Source: Cytophagales bacterium Alg240-R148
Lineage (GTDB): Bacteria; Bacteroidota; Bacteroidia; Cytophagales; Cyclobacteriaceae
Assembly (NCBI GenBank): GCA_900537185.1
Contig: LS999826.1
Coordinates: 1,597,554 to 1,661,553 of the forward strand
DNA: 64,000 nt
Reading direction: 5' to 3'
Shown here: in pieces, positions 53,764-61,390 of the stretch
Position numbering within the stretch: the first letter of the stretch is position 1
Layout of the letters: the number at the start of each line of letters is the position of its first letter
The notes under the pieces: generated by a model
Told to the model about the DNA's origin: nothing
The model's database searches: none
What the model saw: the letters and a program-made list of their open reading frames with translations, nothing else
Position numbers and translations under genes: made by a program

Positions 53764-54135
53764 TCAAATCAATCGTTTTTTTGGTCTAATTTTCCAATAT
53801 AAATATCCTAATCCCATAAATATTAATCCTATTACTATTTGAATCACAAAAGTCTGCTTATCAATTTTTGCTCCAAGTGAATCAATCGAACTTAATAAAC
53901 CATCTCCGATTAAGTATGAAAAAATCAGATACAAAATCATTGCTGCTCCCCAACCAATAATAGAATTCCTAATTGACTGGTATAAAAAAACAATCAACGG
54001 AGCAATAATCCAAAAATCAAATTGTCGAAAACGCTCTTCCATTAAAAATCCTTCCTCGATAAATGCGTATGCAAACAATAGAAATGGAATTATATAACAA
54101 AGCCTAATCAATATATTTTTAGTTTTTACATTCAT
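53764..54135 (-). CDS. Small four-helix membrane protein in an L,D-transpeptidase cassette
   Basis: The 123 residues hold four hydrophobic segments: LIRLCYIIPFLLFAYAF, FWIIAPLIVFLYQSI, GWGAAMILYLIFSYLIG and FVIQIVIGLIFMGLGYLYW, with a basic tail (KIRPKKRLI). I do not recognise a family. Its ATG overlaps the stop of the L,D-transpeptidase gene (54132-54135), so the two are translationally coupled and may work together at the cell envelope. Confidence 0.65.
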   Translation of the reverse strand: MNVKTKNILIRLCYIIPFLLFAYAFIEEGFLMEERFRQFDFWIIAPLIVFLYQSIRNSIIGWGAAMILYLIFSYLIGDGLLSSIDSLGAKIDKQTFVIQIVIGLIFMGLGYLYWKIRPKKRLI

Positions 54136-54653
54136 GGTTTTATCTCTATCGGTGTGCCAATTTTCACATTTTCATATAATTCATCAATTTCTTTGTCAGT
54201 CATTGCGATGCAACCTAAAGTCCAATCAAACAACAAATGAAATCTACCAATCCAGCCGAATCCGTTTCGAATTCCGTGAATTTTAATCAATCCACCTGGA
54301 CTTTTGCCAATAGACTCAGCATGTTTTTTATCAAGTTCTTTAGGGTAAGAAATCCCAAGATTTTTATGGTATCCACTATTGGGTTTTTTATCGTTGATTA
54401 CATACAATCCTTCTGGTGTCTTTTTATCCCCCTCGTATTCTTTATGTCCTTTTGGAACTCGTCCAAGTGAAATTTTGTATGATTTTATTATCTGATTATT
54501 TGAAATTAAATCAAGTCTCCGTTTATGTTTAATTATTTCAATCTTATCAATCTGCACAGACTTATCAAGTGGTTTAAATGGCTTAAAATAGAAAATCAAT
54601 CCGAAGCCAATTAATCCAAAAATCAGAGTCAATATGATAAGTTTAATTTTCAT
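54132..54653 (-). CDS. L,D-transpeptidase (YkuD family), membrane-anchored
   Basis: The 173-residue protein has an N-terminal signal anchor (LIILTLIFGLIGFGLIFYF). The YkuD domain runs from about residue 36 to the end: KSYKISLGRVPKGHKEYEGDKKTPEGLYVIND, then H126-G127 in IKIHGIRNGFGWIG and the catalytic C148 in DWTLGCIAMTDKEIDELY. The motif is TLGC rather than SHGC, as seen in the YafK-like branch. Such enzymes cross-link peptidoglycan or attach or detach proteins from it. As a cassette gene it could alter the cell wall or resist peptidoglycan-directed toxins, which is speculative. Confidence 0.85.
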   Translation of the reverse strand: MKIKLIILTLIFGLIGFGLIFYFKPFKPLDKSVQIDKIEIIKHKRRLDLISNNQIIKSYKISLGRVPKGHKEYEGDKKTPEGLYVINDKKPNSGYHKNLGISYPKELDKKHAESIGKSPGGLIKIHGIRNGFGWIGRFHLLFDWTLGCIAMTDKEIDELYENVKIGTPIEIKP

Positions 54654-54677
54654 GCAGGGCGTTTTTTATATGGCGTA

Positions 54678-55227
54678 CAACATTAGGCTAAACGCCACTG
54701 TGCCGTTTATTTCTTTTTAAATCTAACAACAGAATCGGACTTTTTATAGTTTTAATTGCATGGATTGTTATTTGGGTGTAAATTTCTATGGTTTTACCGC
54801 TTTCATGTCCTAAAAAAGACTGGTGTTTACCATAAAATTGCACCAACTTTTTTGCCTTTATTTACCACTAGAAGGAGCATGGTATTTCGTTTGTTCTTCT
54901 ATTCAAGTTTCAAAAGTCCTTTGCACTAAACAAAGGGCAGGTGAACGGACAACCCCAACAAGCATGGCCGCGCTTTGTCCACCCTTTACATAGAGCAGAC
55001 TTTTGGAGAGACAATTTCAGAACAAAAAAAAGAAGTACAAGGCAAGTGAAACCAGAAAATCGTAAATTATAGTAAGGAAGAGTTATTCGGTCGCCACAGT
55101 TTGGCTTTCCAACATTCCGTGAATTGTTCATTTGATCTTGTTAAGTGACTTTTTGGAGGAGTTATATAAAGGTTACTCAGTTCAGGAGGAATTAAAGCAT
55201 AGTCGAACTTCCAAAGTTGGCCTGGGT
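54678..55227. repeat. Direct repeat copy A (~550 bp)
   Basis: Nearly the same sequence recurs at 59991-60560 in the same orientation. It comprises a recombinase 3' stub, ~250 bp of spacer, and the last ~160 bp of the 55067 gene. The two copies lie 5.3 kb apart and bracket six cassette genes. Confidence 0.85.
54707..54816 (-). pseudogene. Recombinase 3' stub A
   Basis: On the minus strand this reads FLGHESGKTIEIYTQ, then [18 protein letters not shown], matching the end of the recombinase at the right edge, including the active-site Tyr. One T is missing from a T-run near the end, so the last codons are frameshifted. Upstream of LGHES the sequence is unrelated to the intact gene. The stub lies inside repeat copy A. 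Confidence 0.85.
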
Positions 55228-55693
55228 TATTAGTTCGTAAACCGTTGGAGGGCTCACCATCATCAGCCTCGTTTGTAAAATAAGTTGCTGTACCAAACAT
55301 ACTAGCCATAGCAAGTGTAAGTTGTTCAACTAAATTAAAAGTTTGCTCTTGAAATTTTCCGTTAACATAATCCTCCATCAGTTCGCTAGTTTCGATAAGC
55401 AGATCGTATGATATCCAGTTTGACTTTAATGAGCTATCAATTGCTGGTGTTACTACTCGTAATAGAGGCCTAAGTCTTACGTTAGAATATTTGGTTCTTC
55501 GCGGTTGTAGGTTCATTAATTCACTGGATACATAGCCATTGTCATTCTTCCAGTTTGGATTTGAAAATGCTTTTTCAGTCAATTGGTCCCATGCATCAAG
55601 GTTGATTAAAACTTGTTTAAATTGCTTTGTAGATGGCAAGTAATCTTCACCCTGAATTTCTATGAATGTCTGAATGTTGCTGAGTTCTGGCAT
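55067..55693 (-). CDS. Hypothetical cassette protein; C-terminus duplicated at 60.4 kb
   Basis: This 208-residue soluble protein has a helical N-terminal half (TKQFKQVLINLDAWDQLTEKAF) and motifs LQPRRTKYSNVRLRPLLRVV and ALIPPELSNLYITPPKSHL near the end. No family recognised. The codons for its last ~53 residues are duplicated intact at 60401-60560, where the gene is truncated. It is the right-hand neighbour of stub A, separated by ~250 bp in which no gene is evident. A weak palindrome (55713-55790) precedes its start. Confidence 0.65.
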   Translation of the reverse strand: MPELSNIQTFIEIQGEDYLPSTKQFKQVLINLDAWDQLTEKAFSNPNWKNDNGYVSSELMNLQPRRTKYSNVRLRPLLRVVTPAIDSSLKSNWISYDLLIETSELMEDYVNGKFQEQTFNLVEQLTLAMASMFGTATYFTNEADDGEPSNGLRTNNPGQLWKFDYALIPPELSNLYITPPKSHLTRSNEQFTECWKAKLWRPNNSSLL

Positions 55694-55798
55694 TAATATT
55701 AGTAGTTACCGATAACGATTCGGGGATGAGACTTAAGTTACGAATATGATCTTTCAAGACCAATTCCGCCAATGCCACCTACCTGTAGTTATGCTTAT

Positions 55799-56596
55799 TT
55801 ATAATTGTTCAAACCCGTCTTTGTCTACGAGGTCTACCCAAGATTTCTTGGCAAATTCCAAAAACACAGCCGGTTTTTCGTTAAAGTCATTTTCGTTTGA
55901 ATAACGACCAAACAACTCACTTATTCTCTCGTAATCAGATAAATTAGTGGTGTCTACTTTTGATAAATCATATTCAAAATCATCTGTTATTCTTCCTTTG
56001 TCTATTTCAAGAATCATAGTACCTCGTAGAGCCATTTTAGTGTCGTTTTCATGCATTATCAACTTCATATTAGATGGCGACATGTCACTTCTACAAGTCA
56101 ACTTATAGATAATTGTAGTTTCTGTTATTCCATCATTATCCAAATCAGTTATTTGTGTTGATTTGGGTAAACAACCTATCCATAAATCAAATGGGCAATG
56201 ACGTTCAAAATCATAAATGTCCCAAAGAAGCTCATACTCATTATTCTTCTTGACATATTGTGCACCATACAATTCAGCATATCTTTCGTCACCTGAAAAT
56301 TCGACCTCGTATTCCGTTTCTTTAATAGGTCCCTTCCTTGAAAGAATTAAAATATTTTCTCCATTATTATCTTTCCATCTTTTCGCGATTAAGAGGTCTC
56401 CTTTGATTTCAATTGATTCGGGGATTTCTTCTTTTGAGAACTCCTCAATTTCAATTTTTAAGGAAGTGTTCTGAATGGAATCACTTTTTTCTACTGTAGT
56501 TGGTTGATTCGTGAGTTTTTGTTCCTTTTCGTTCGATTTGTTATCACACGAAAACAGCAAGCTTGTAAGTAATATAGAAAAAATAGTTTTCTTCAT
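55799..56596 (-). CDS. Cassette lipoprotein
   Basis: The start at 56596 gives a lipobox signal (MKKTIFSILLTSLLFSCDN), while 27 upstream in-frame codons belong to the intercassette palindrome. The ~265-residue product is rich in Asp/Glu; recognisable stretches are SDMSPSNMKLIMHENDTKMALRGTMIL and CPFDLWIGCLPKSTQITDLDNDGITET. The latter has an EF-hand-like acidic loop. The order resembles M949_RS01915-type surface-associated proteins of Bacteroidota, but I am not certain. It is flanked by attC-like sites on both sides. Confidence 0.7.
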   Translation of the reverse strand: MKKTIFSILLTSLLFSCDNKSNEKEQKLTNQPTTVEKSDSIQNTSLKIEIEEFSKEEIPESIEIKGDLLIAKRWKDNNGENILILSRKGPIKETEYEVEFSGDERYAELYGAQYVKKNNEYELLWDIYDFERHCPFDLWIGCLPKSTQITDLDNDGITETTIIYKLTCRSDMSPSNMKLIMHENDTKMALRGTMILEIDKGRITDDFEYDLSKVDTTNLSDYERISELFGRYSNENDFNEKPAVFLEFAKKSWVDLVDKDGFEQL

Positions 56597-56618
56597 GTAC
56601 TGAATATTTTTTTTAAGT

Positions 56619-56768
56619 ATAACGCTCGCTGTATGAAGCGTGGCTGTTTTTAAGTTACTAAAGTTTCGGTTTACCACCGAGTCAATCCACAGGATTGACG
56701 GGCTATCAAAAAAGAATTAAAGCCACGTTTACCACAAACTAGCCATGATTTCATGCAGTTTGTTAGGC
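56619..56768. repeat. attC-like long palindrome with GTTAGGC core
   Basis: The left arm ATAACGCTCGCTGTATGAAG continues into CGTGGCT. The right arm AGCCATGATTTCATGCAG continues to TTTGTTAGGC. They pair over about 25 positions with a few mismatches. The right end, GTTAGGC (56762-56768), fits the integron core consensus GTTRRRY. Inner palindromes AGCCACG and GTCAATC/GATTGAC are also present. Confidence 0.65.
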
Positions 56769-56775
56769 AATGTCT

Positions 56776-57570
56776 TTAATCGTTCCATTGATTTTTAATT
56801 GCTGCTAACTCAGGATATAAGCAAGATTTAGCTTCATTAGTTGGTAAAACTAAAACCTTAATAGTTTCACCTTTTTTCTTATCACTCAATATTGAGAAAT
56901 CAGTAGTTTTCGATTTACCGATTTGTCTCTTTCCTTTAGAGTCATTGTATTGATAGTGCACATTTACCGATTGTCCAATATTCGTAATTGGAAGTCCTGA
57001 ATTGGGCGTCATTGCAAGAATTTCTCCATCAATAAGTTGTCCTTCTTTATATAATTTTACTTCTTTTGACACTCCAAATAGCAATGAGATTAAAAAGGGT
57101 AATCCAATTATCAAGAAAGGGATTGGGAAGAAGAAAATAAATCCAATAGGGAAACTGTATGGTCTGAATCCTACAATAATTGATTGGTTATTTAAGGTTT
57201 TAATATCAACTGAATCACCAACATTTAATTGTTCAACTTTTGTCGGTTCAAGTGTTTTTACTTTAGAAAATTTCGTTTGTCCATCAAATTCAAATGAGTA
57301 TGACAGTATTGCAGGATGTTGTCCGTTTATCTGAGTATTATACTGGACTTCTATATCATCAACGGTTCCAACTACTAAAGTTCCATTTTGATTAACCTCA
57401 TCATAATTTGCTTCTGGTATGTCACTGTCTAGAGAAGAGAAAACTATTCCTAATGGAATTATAATGAGCATCGGCATTAAAGTGAATAAAAACCCGAATA
57501 ACGCTTGAATTGGCTTTTGTTTTATCAATCCAATTTTAGTTGAAAAATTTACAATTCTATTTTCTCTCAT
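56776..57570 (-). CDS. DUF3592-like membrane cassette protein
   Basis: The 264 residues have two hydrophobic regions (ALFGFLFTLMPMLIIIPLGIVFSS and FPIGFIFFFPIPFLIIGLPFLISLLFG). Two beta-rich soluble parts flank the second: VVGTVDDIEVQYNTQINGQHPAILSYSFEFDGQTKFSKVKTL with VGDSVDIKTL, and QLIDGEILAMTPN with VNVHYQYNDSKGKRQ. These look like two DUF3592-type modules, the same paired layout as known DUF3592 proteins. Function unknown. GTTAGGC lies to its left and GCCTAAC (57587-57593) to its right, so the cassette is bounded by two consensus-like core sites. Confidence 0.72.
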   Translation of the reverse strand: MRENRIVNFSTKIGLIKQKPIQALFGFLFTLMPMLIIIPLGIVFSSLDSDIPEANYDEVNQNGTLVVGTVDDIEVQYNTQINGQHPAILSYSFEFDGQTKFSKVKTLEPTKVEQLNVGDSVDIKTLNNQSIIVGFRPYSFPIGFIFFFPIPFLIIGLPFLISLLFGVSKEVKLYKEGQLIDGEILAMTPNSGLPITNIGQSVNVHYQYNDSKGKRQIGKSKTTDFSILSDKKKGETIKVLVLPTNEAKSCLYPELAAIKNQWND

Positions 57571-57586
57571 TGTTTTAGTTTATGTT

Positions 57587-57654
57587 GCCTAACGTCTAAT
57601 TATGATGAGTGGGGATTAGAACGCTCTAATCTCTCGTCTCGCATATAGCAACGC
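57587..57654. repeat. Short attC-like site with GCCTAAC core
   Basis: It begins with GCCTAACG, which fits RYYYAAC, and ends TATAGCAACGCC. Inner words GATTAGA and TCTAATC pair perfectly. The site overlaps the last codons of the 57626 gene. Confidence 0.5.
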
Positions 57655-58573
57655 CTTGATTTAAATTTAAAACTTGTGGCGGACTTTCCAATCCCCACGA
57701 AAACATTCTGACCAATGAAACCCATTCATTCATAGCATTTGTTACCTGTTTTCCCTCATATTGATAAATCCAAAGCGTGTTTTCAGATTCAGGATATCCT
57801 TCAATTCTAAAACTTTTGGGAAGACCATCGCTATTGAAGGAGTTCAAAATCTTAGATTCAACCTGTCTATTGTAGTTTAAATCAATTTCTTCTGACACAT
57901 AATAACAGTCTTCGAAAGTTCTCTGAAGCTCCATGTAAAGAGTATCGTGAACAAAAGTTGTTTCTTTACTCGGTATCGAATTTGAGTAGTTGTACTCAAA
58001 AACTCTGTGTCCGATTTTAGAAGAATCACGATTAAACTTTTCACTCAAAATCATCCGTCTGTTTTGATTGTATGAATACAACGTGTAATAGAGTATTGTG
58101 GAATCATTTGAGAAATATTTTCTATAAATGTGTGATTGTTCATTATTGTTAGTGAATTCAGAGTAGCTCAACATACCGTCATTTCCATAGTGAAATTCAT
58201 ATTCCTTACCGTTCTTGAAAAACGTTTCAAAAATCAGGCGCGGCTGTACAAATTGACCATTCTCATCATAGAGTTTAAATCTCCTAATTGATTTTGGAGC
58301 ACTATCCGTTTTGTTGTATTTATTTACTTCATAGTAGGTGCTACTTGGGGTATTCATCAGATGAATTACTGAATCTGTCCGTCCTTTTGAGTCAAAAAAG
58401 TGCTGGGAATTGATTATGGTATCTATCTCATTTATTTCCAGTACTGTACACTTCTTGTACCCGGCTCCAGCAATAAAGGCGTCCCTGAAATCATCTTGAT
58501 AAGCGAATTCATCGCAGTTAGGTTTCGCACAAGAACTTATTATCAATAGTAAACAGAAAGTTCGGATTATCAT
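57626..58573 (-). CDS. Cassette lipoprotein
   Basis: The start at 58573 (MIIRTFCLLLIISSCAKP) gives a lipobox signal. The ~315-residue protein contains repeated strand patterns with Tyr and Asn (YNKTDSAPKSIRRFKLYDENGQFV, GMLSYSEFTNNNEQSHIYRKYF, RMILSEKFNRDSSKIGHRVFEYNYSNS, NRQVESKILNSFNSDGLPKSFRIEGY). These resemble RHS/YD-like or MORN-like tandem beta hairpins seen in many Bacteroidota lipoproteins, with no defined function. A broken remnant of a paralogue's 3' end lies at 52740-52816. Confidence 0.7.
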   Translation of the reverse strand: MIIRTFCLLLIISSCAKPNCDEFAYQDDFRDAFIAGAGYKKCTVLEINEIDTIINSQHFFDSKGRTDSVIHLMNTPSSTYYEVNKYNKTDSAPKSIRRFKLYDENGQFVQPRLIFETFFKNGKEYEFHYGNDGMLSYSEFTNNNEQSHIYRKYFSNDSTILYYTLYSYNQNRRMILSEKFNRDSSKIGHRVFEYNYSNSIPSKETTFVHDTLYMELQRTFEDCYYVSEEIDLNYNRQVESKILNSFNSDGLPKSFRIEGYPESENTLWIYQYEGKQVTNAMNEWVSLVRMFSWGLESPPQVLNLNQGVAICETRD

Positions 58574-58580
58574 AATTGCA

Positions 58581-58766
58581 GCCAATGTTTAGCTATGTGT
58601 AGTGCGGGGTAGAAAATCAGAGATTTTTCGAGCTAGCACTTAGCCAAAGTTTATATTTTGTGTTTATTTTTTCTAAAATACTAAATTTAAATCTTTGGCG
58701 CCAAACCAAATAGACAAGAGCTTTTCGATTAGGCCAAAATCCCACATTATCGCATAGGTGTTGTTA
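58581..58766. repeat. attC-like long palindrome
   Basis: The left arm (AATGTTTAGCTATGTGTAG, continuing TGCGGGG) pairs imperfectly with the right arm (CCCACATTATCGCATAGG, continuing TGTTGTT). Inner palindromes include AATCTTTGGCG and TAGCCAAAG. The site is ~185 bp and sits between the lipoprotein start and the SRPBCC gene stop. Confidence 0.55.
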
Positions 58767-58779
58767 CCATACGTACTTT

Positions 58780-59253
58780 TTAATTTATTAATCCTTTCCA
58801 CTTATCAGATTCCGCAAACTCTTTTACAATTCGGTTTCGTTCGGTCAGTAATTCAGTCATATATTTTTTCAAAAAGAGCTTGTCCGCTAATTTTCCTAAA
58901 ATTCCAAAAGGTGATTTATAATCAAAAAAGTCGGTCATTAAAGTTCCGCTATCCGATTCCGCAAAGTGGTGTTCGTGTTTAAATTCAGCAAACGCTCCCT
59001 TAACCATCTCGTCTGCAAAGTAATTCGGTTTATCAAATTCCGTTATTTTAGAAGTCAGTTTTTGGTAGATTCCTAAATGTTTTGCTCTCCAAGTTACACT
59101 TTCGTTCATTCCGATTAATCCGCTTGTTTTTCCAGCGATTGCTTCCTCATTCGTATATTCGGTTGATATTTTGTGTAAATCGATACTTCGAGACAGGTCA
59201 AACACTAAATTTCTATCAGCTTTTATTTTTGTTTGAAGTTCAATTATCGGCAT
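58780..59253 (-). CDS. SRPBCC-fold (polyketide cyclase/START-like) cassette protein
   Basis: The 157-residue protein begins with IELQTKIKADRNLVFDLSRSIDLHKIST, the typical first strand and helices of SRPBCC folds. It continues GLIGMNESVTWRAKHLGIYQKLTSKITEFDKPNYFADEMVKGAFAEFKHEHHFAES, then GTLMTDFFDYKSPFGILGKLADKLFLKKYMTELLTERNRIVKEF, the terminal long helix. This subgroup is often annotated as cell-division-inhibitor-like without proof. It probably binds a hydrophobic ligand. It occupies a single-gene cassette. Confidence 0.8.
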   Translation of the reverse strand: MPIIELQTKIKADRNLVFDLSRSIDLHKISTEYTNEEAIAGKTSGLIGMNESVTWRAKHLGIYQKLTSKITEFDKPNYFADEMVKGAFAEFKHEHHFAESDSGTLMTDFFDYKSPFGILGKLADKLFLKKYMTELLTERNRIVKEFAESDKWKGLIN

Positions 59254-59271
59254 TGTTTGGGTATGTATGGT

Positions 59272-59464
59272 AACGTTCTGTGTATGGACAGTAGGGCAGA
59301 TTGAAGTACTTCACTTACGGTTTACCACCAAGCCAAAACAAACGTTTTTACTTTTAATTTTCCATCTTTGTTAAACGTCAAAACTTTGTTTTGGCGTTGC
59401 CTGCTCAATGAACAGGACTTTAAAATTATCACTAATCGCCTTATTGGCTATACCTTGTTGGCGG
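59272..59464. repeat. attC-like long palindrome
   Basis: Left end AACGTTCTGTGTATGGACAG and right end TTGGCTATACCTTGTTGGCG pair imperfectly. Inner words AAAACAAACGTTT and CCAAAAC with GTTTTGG (in the AAACGTCAAAACTTTGTTTTGGCGT stretch) form further hairpins. No gene is present in this ~215-bp gap. Confidence 0.5.
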
Positions 59465-59471
59465 TAGTTTT

Positions 59472-59978
59472 TTATAATTTTTCAACCTCAAGATTAGTCA
59501 ACTTATGTTTTGTTAATAATTCAGCCACTTCTTTGGTACATGCAAAAATTAATGTGTCTTTTAGCGTGAAAAAATCTGAACCATCCCAAGTCTCAAAGTC
59601 AAACTTTATATTTTCCTCTTCATAATTATTCAATTTTTCGAGATTTTGAATTGCTCCTGCACTTGAAGTAATTATAAGTCCATAGTAGTTTTTCTCTTTG
59701 TGACCTACGATTGAAATAGGAAAAGTCATTAATCCTGTCAGAATGTTATCATCAATGATTTTTTTTAATCTATCTGATATTGCAAAATGTGTTGAATTGT
59801 TGAAGGGTAAAATGTCAAGCCATTTTTTTCCTTTAATCACTTTGAATGAGTTCTTTTTTAAAAGTTCACTTGATTTGTCAATATGAGCTAGAGTATCAAA
59901 TTCTATATCAGCCTCTATTGTAACTGGACTCCTTCCATAACTGATTTTTGCATCAAACTTGTAGAATTCTTGTGTCAT
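59472..59978 (-). CDS. Cassette protein, possibly Imm11/DUF1629-like
   Basis: This 168-residue soluble protein has the order WLDILPFNNSTHFAISDRLKKIIDDNILTGLMTFPISIVGHKEKNYYGLIIT, then IKFDFETWDGSDFFTLKDTLIFACTKEVAELLTKHKLTNLEVEKL. In that order, the RLKKIIDDNxLTG helix, the WDGSDFF strand and the late VAELLxKHKLTNL helix are what I remember of the immunity-type DUF1629 family. I could not verify it. No toxin gene is adjacent. It is the gene next to repeat copy B. Confidence 0.6.
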   Translation of the reverse strand: MTQEFYKFDAKISYGRSPVTIEADIEFDTLAHIDKSSELLKKNSFKVIKGKKWLDILPFNNSTHFAISDRLKKIIDDNILTGLMTFPISIVGHKEKNYYGLIITSSAGAIQNLEKLNNYEEENIKFDFETWDGSDFFTLKDTLIFACTKEVAELLTKHKLTNLEVEKL

Positions 59979-60039
59979 AATTTTTAATTACCGCCAACAT
60001 TTGGCTAAACGCCACTGCGGCTAAACACCGCTGTGGCGT

Positions 60040-60150
60040 TTATTTCTTTTTTAAATCTAATAATTGAAGCCGACTTTTTATAGATTTAATTGCTTGGATT
60101 GTTATTTGGGTATAAATATCTGTGGTTTTACTGCTTTCATGGCCTAAAAA
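60040..60150 (-). pseudogene. Recombinase 3' stub B
   Basis: In frame to its stop codon, the stub reads [15 protein letters not shown], then [21 protein letters not shown], matching the C-terminus of the right-edge recombinase including the active-site Tyr. Similarity ends just upstream of LGHES, as in stub A; upstream the frame meets a stop. It is the best preserved of the four stubs. Confidence 0.88.
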
Positions 60151-60400
60151 AGGCTGGTGTTTACCATAAAATTGTACCAACTTCTTTGCCTTTATTTACC
60201 ACTAGAAGGAGCATGGTATTTCGTTTGCTATTCTATTAAAGTTTCAAAAGTCCTTTGCACTAAACAAAAGGCAGGTGAACGGACAACCCCAACGAGCATG
60301 GCCGCGCTTTGTCCACCCTTGACTTTGAACAGACTTTTTAGACAGACAATTACAAAACAAAAAAAGAAGTACAAGGCAAGTGAAACCTGAAAATCGTAAA

Positions 60401-60560
60401 TTATAGTAAGGAAGAGTTATTCGGTCGCCACAGTTTGGCTTTCCAACATTCCGTGAATTGTTCATTTGATCTGGCTAAGTGACTTTTAGGAGGAGTTATA
60501 TAAAGGTTACTCAGTTCAGGAGGAATTAAAGCATAGTCGAACTTCCAAAGTTGGCCTGGG
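60401..60560 (-). pseudogene. 5'-truncated duplicate of the 55067 gene
   Basis: The last ~53 codons of the 55067 gene are present in frame (PGQLWKFDYALIPPELSNLY, then ITPPKSHLARSNEQ, to NNSSLL and stop), with only a few base changes. The upstream part is absent, and at 60560 the sequence changes to a fragment of another gene on the opposite strand. Confidence 0.85.
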
Positions 60561-60561
60561 T

Positions 60562-60759
60562 GGTAGACTTACCAAAACACCAGAGCAACTCAATTTTCTT
60601 GGGCAAATTCTTCATTACGATCCCGAAGACTTAATCAATTCACTCAAAATGACACACAACATGGCTTTGTATCATAGCGACATGGCAATCAGCCATGATG
60701 AAAAAGAAGCTTTGTTTTATGTGCAAATGGTGTGGGAAGAGATGGAAAAGTCTCTTTAG
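60562..60759 (+). pseudogene. 5'-truncated gene fragment on the plus strand
   Basis: A 65-residue open frame ends in TAG at 60757-60759 and reads GRLTKTPEQLNFLGQILHY, then DPEDLINSLKMTHNMALYHS, then DEKEALFYVQMVWEEMEKSL. The helical, Met-rich composition and clean stop look like the C-terminus of a real gene, but no start lies nearby because the frame runs into repeat copy B. It is the only rightward coding sequence in the array. Family unknown. Confidence 0.6.
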
Positions 60760-60809
60760 TTGATGCATGGTTTGATTGGAGTTCTTACAAAACTCCAATC
60801 AGTTCTAAT

Positions 60810-61298
60810 TTATAACTTTTTTAAGTGCACGCTTTCCATACCGAGTTCTGAATTTCTTTTAAGAATAAACTGAAAAGTAACGTTCTCTTTTTTGACTAAA
60901 TAAAACTTTTGATTATCACGATTTTCCGCAAAAAAAGGTTGTAGCTCTTTTTCAATAGAATCCATAATCAAAGTTTTATCACCGAAGTTTTGCCATTCAA
61001 TTAGAACTCCTTTGTGGTCTTTAGCAATTCCTTGAACCATAGGCATGCCGTCAAAAGAACCTTTCGAATAAATATAAGGTATGTTTTCGGTATCCATTCC
61101 TTCATATTTTAATTTGGTTAAAAATCTTTTCCACTCTTCAAAACTCAGCTGTTCCATATAAATTAAGGCATTAACAGATGGTTCAATAAATTCAAATTCA
61201 CCTTTTACGATTATATTAACGGGGTTACTGTTGTTTTGTCCATGCAATAAACTAACAGTAGATAAAAAGATGACTATAATAAAAAATCTAATATTCAT
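60810..61298 (-). CDS. Exported cassette protein
   Basis: The 162 residues begin with a signal peptide (MNIRFFIIVIFLSTVSLLHGQ). The mature part includes IIVKGEFEFIEPSVNALIYMEQLSFEEWKRFLTKL, GSFDGMPMVQGIAKDHKGVLIEWQNFGDKTLIMDSIEKELQPFF and a C-terminal strand pair with FYLVKKENVTFQFIL. No family recognised. It is a single-gene cassette with an attC-like palindrome about 40 bp to the right of its start. Confidence 0.68.
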   Translation of the reverse strand: MNIRFFIIVIFLSTVSLLHGQNNSNPVNIIVKGEFEFIEPSVNALIYMEQLSFEEWKRFLTKLKYEGMDTENIPYIYSKGSFDGMPMVQGIAKDHKGVLIEWQNFGDKTLIMDSIEKELQPFFAENRDNQKFYLVKKENVTFQFILKRNSELGMESVHLKKL

Positions 61299-61336
61299 GT
61301 CTTGATATTCTTTGTATTTGGTGAAGCGTTGCCGAT

Positions 61337-61384
61337 AACGTTTAGTGTAAAATGCGTTTTAATGCATTTTCACACAGTGTTATA
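61337..61384. repeat. attC-like compact palindrome (twin of 62987-63032)
   Basis: AACGTTTAGTGTAAAATGC pairs with GCATTTTCACACAGTGTT around GTTTTAAT. Its core is nearly identical to the site at 62987-63032, the two sharing GTAAAATGCGTTTTAATGCATTTT. The ends carry AACG and GTTATAAC. Confidence 0.65.
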
Positions 61385-61390
61385 ACCTTT

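Larger units (their letters stand above)
59991..60560. repeat. Direct repeat copy B (~570 bp)
   Basis: Same orientation and content as 54678-55227. It carries 15-20 extra bases beside the stub because the 16-bp unit (ctaaacgccactgcgg / ctaaacaccgctgtgg) is present twice here and in the intact right-edge copy, but once in copy A. The similarity to copy A stops at 60560, where a plus-strand gene fragment begins. Confidence 0.85.

Noticed and set aside
54910..60465. A 73-codon minus-strand ORF present at both 54910-55131 and 60244-60465
   Set aside because: It is conserved only because the DNA is duplicated. It reads an alternate frame through the spacer and the end of the 55067 gene and has no family signal.
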